From assembly GCA_014634225.1 (NCBI GenBank), contig BLFN01000597.1, positions 275,331-285,330 of the forward strand: a stretch of 10,000 bases of DNA. Reading direction: 5' to 3'. Source of the stretch: Acropora yongei. Taxonomy: Eukaryota > Cnidaria > Anthozoa > Scleractinia > Acroporidae. Positions 7,759 through 10,000 of this stretch are shown here, piece after piece. Each line of letters begins with the position of its first letter. The first letter of the stretch is position 1. The notes beneath the pieces are model-generated. The model saw only the letters and a list, made by a program, of their open reading frames with translations. It did no database searches and was not told the DNA's origin. The translations under genes were made by a program, and so were the position numbers.

Positions 7759-8595
7759 TAGCACAAAAAACCTTTCGGTTTGTACTCACATTTAACCGGT
7801 AAAATCCTAAAGCCATCGACTTTTCGTATAACGGAAAAAGAGAGCGATACCCCAACAGCGGCTTCGTACCGTCCCCGCGTCTTCGTGCCCTTAAATTCGA
7901 AATTCCCCTCCAGGGATTATTGTTTCCACATTCATGACTGATTGTTGTTGGCTGTCTTTCAAAGAGATTTCCCTTGGGATCTGATTTCGGCTTGTACGAA
8001 ACGCAGCGAATAACTTCCCGCTTGTCATCACATCATTTCTTACTTTTTTCATGTTGAATGCATAGATAAGAAACGGAATTTGGTATTAACAAGAAGCTGT
8101 ATTTTAAAGCTCACGTTTGCTTTGGAATCGATAAAGCTGGTATTGGGGGGCAAATTCTTCATGCGTGTTGATGTGAAATTCAGGGTCGATCTAGATCAAG
8201 CAAAGTGTTTTAAGAAACACCGAAAGCATCGGTACGAAATTCCCAGAAATATGACAGTTGCACGACGTTAAAGGTGCGAGAAATATTGTTATTTTCAACG
8301 CACGAAAGCTCATGAATAAGATAGGATTGTTAGCTCGCTAATTGTCACAAAAGCTAGACTTTGGTGGCTTGCTCAAGTGACAATGGAGCTGAAAAATAGG
8401 TGAATATATACTTTTATATCATGTCTTAAATTCTTAAATATGTTGTTAAGGGTGAGCGAAGGTCAAAAATTATATAAGTAGTTTTGACAATGAGTCTCGG
8501 TTTCGCCATGTGATTTGATTTTTGTTTAATTGTTTCGCCAGCGTTTCATTATTGCGACAAGAACGGGATGCTTGTCTTGTATTTGTCACACCAAG
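7759..8595. other. Gene-free stretch
   Basis: No recognised exon. 7830-7890 is somewhat richer in CpG but holds no frame with family resemblance. A frame at 8080-8271 starts with a non-ATG codon and looks like chance. ACGTTAAAGGTGCGAGAAATATTG-like sequence at about 8265-8289 recalls the right end of dispersed repeat copy 1 (GTTAAAGGCGCGAAATGTTG) and may be a fourth fragment. Confidence 0.45.
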
Positions 8596-8637
8596 AAAAA
8601 TAGTTATATTTTTTAACAAAAATAGTCATATTTTTTT
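8596..8637. repeat. Tandem pair of small perfect hairpins
   Basis: Two copies of AAAAATA-GTYA-TATTTTT lie 22 bases apart: arms 8596-8602 and 8607-8613, then 8618-8624 and 8629-8635. The 7-base arms are identical and perfectly paired in both copies; the only difference within the unit is one loop base (GTTA versus GTCA). Confidence 0.75.
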
Positions 8638-10000
8638 GTTCCAGTAAGCAGAAATATCTTGAAGATGACACTTTCTCATTTTGTTCATTTTATGGTCAGT
8701 TTTCATGTGTGTTATTGTGGTTGCTTGTAATCTTTTCTATATCTTTCGCTGAGTTTATCGTTATTTTACGATTTCAGTCATGTTTATTCCTTTCATTGAC
8801 TTTTCCTTTTTTTTTGCATAAAAAACATGATTGTTTACCATTTAGCGTAAAGCTGCCTGAAAATTTCGGTTGAAGTTTAATGATAAGTTAATTTTGATGC
8901 GCTCGACCGGAGAATTTATAAAGGGAAAAGGTGGGGGTGTTCCAGCGGCATTCGACGCCCACCCCTCCAGCTAATCAACATTCCGTCGGGTCTCTTTCAG
9001 CAAAAAAAGGGAAGAGATTGCAAAAGAAATGCTGTTAACGCCGCACAAAAAATTATCAATAGGACAGTTGTGCTTACCAACTGAACAAACTTAGTTCCAA
9101 CCAGCTGCAATAACTTTTCTCTCAGGCAAAAAAAACGATAACAAAGACAAAAACTTTGCTCCCAGGCTATAGGAACGGCGATTAGAACTACTGACAAACT
9201 GTGAAATGCTTATTTGACGACAGCGTGAAAAACTTTTATCTCTGAGTTGAATACCGCTCGATCGAAGAGCGGAAGAGCCATCTTTTGTTCATCGCACGCT
9301 TACTTGTTTCTCAGTGCTGCGATATGGGTATCGCGCTTTTTAGATATAATTGCTTTGCACACTTAATTGTCGTCTAAATGTGACAGGAATAAAACAAAAT
9401 CATCAATAAATAGTTTCATCGCTACAAACACAGAAAATCTCATAGTTAGTAGACCACTATGGAAAATCTCAATTACAAATAGGCAACATTTGTGAAACAT
9501 CTTTGAACAAAGTGAAAACATAAATAACATTTCTTTAAGTGAAAAAAAGAATGATTATTTGGACCCTTAAGAGATTTGTTTGAGTTTTATATCACGTTTT
9601 TAGCTATAAAAGCTAATTCTCGAGGTGTCTTTTCCAGCCATTAACGTTTTAGTTGAAATTTTAATTACTTAAAAGTCTTCTTAGATTCTTGTAATACGGA
9701 AAGAATACTCAAATTTTCACTTAAGTGCGCATTCACTTTAATATTAGAACTGGAAACCAACATTCGAAATGCTTCATAATGCCAATATTTTAACGAGGCT
9801 CCGCAGAACGGCGCAAATGGTTTCTGCAATCAAATAAGCGATTTAATGGCGGCATCATGGCGAGACGCATTACATGAGAAATTTGGTCTGTTTAACTTGA
9901 GCTGAAAATATTGTCCACAATACTTGCACGATTCTTGCGAGACAAGTTTCAGAAAACTTTGCCAAAATTTAAACAACTCGAGTCTGCTTTTTGAGCAATT
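8638..10000. other. Gene-free stretch with two small hairpins
   Basis: No convincing exon. TCTCTTTCAG at 8991-9000 is a fair acceptor, but the frames after it stay open for only about 28-31 codons and resemble nothing known. A 66-codon minus-strand frame at 8997-9197 is hydrophobic but unrecognised. Two perfect small hairpins occur: CCGCTC/GAGCGG at 9254-9272 and GCGATA-TGGG-TATCGC at 9319-9334. GGTGGG/CCCACC at about 8930-8965 could also pair. Confidence 0.5.

Noticed and set aside
8917..8922. TATAAA as a promoter element
   Set aside because: Single TATAAA motifs are expected by chance here and no gene follows.
8997..9197. Hydrophobic 66-codon minus-strand frame, possible small membrane protein
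   Set aside because: Hydrophobic peptides arise readily from AT-rich DNA; there is no promoter, conserved motif or splice support.
1..10000. tRNA, rRNA, CRISPR array, prokaryotic operon or phage features
   Set aside because: No GGTTCGANNCC-type B box, no regularly spaced direct repeats and no dense run of coding frames were seen; the window is intron-bearing animal DNA.

Overview
The window looks like eukaryotic, animal DNA, most likely from a cnidarian such as an anthozoan or coral. It is AT-rich, almost gene-free, and holds one clear coding exon: the 3'-terminal exon of a synaptotagmin-family gene (382-686, + strand). Synaptotagmins are membrane-trafficking proteins of animals and plants, and this one has the animal C2B form ending in a WHxL motif. 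Two degraded dispersed repeats resemble, from memory, families common in coral and sea-anemone genomes: a GCGTAGCCAGG-ended element at 7338-7514 and a CTAACGCTC / GTCAGCTT remnant at 2779-2840. The species assignment is inference.

Layout. 1-381 is the end of an intron of the synaptotagmin gene, with a good branch-point, pyrimidine tract and AG acceptor at its end. 382-686 is the last coding exon (second half of the C2B domain, stop TGA at 684-686). 687 to roughly 1290 is the probable 3' UTR, holding a TA microsatellite and candidate poly(A) signals (ATTAAA at 1222, AATAAA at 1269). From about 1300 to the end I find no convincing exon, tRNA, rRNA or CRISPR. That 8.7 kb is intergenic or intronic DNA with scattered repeats: a dispersed short repeat seen three times (about 1850, 5197 and 6638), the cnidarian-type remnant near 2779, a CpG-rich patch with an NRF1-like site at about 3961-4137, G-rich and C-rich tracts at 6221-6443, the inverted-repeat element at 7338-7514, an (AAAAT)n run at 7731-7758, and a tandem pair of small perfect hairpins at 8596-8637.

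The other open frames (about 60-107 codons) are what chance gives in 10 kb of AT-rich DNA. Many have no ATG start and none resembles a known family. I did not find a convincing new biological system here. The points most worth following are the loss of calcium-binding aspartates in the synaptotagmin C2B domain and the dispersed repeat families.
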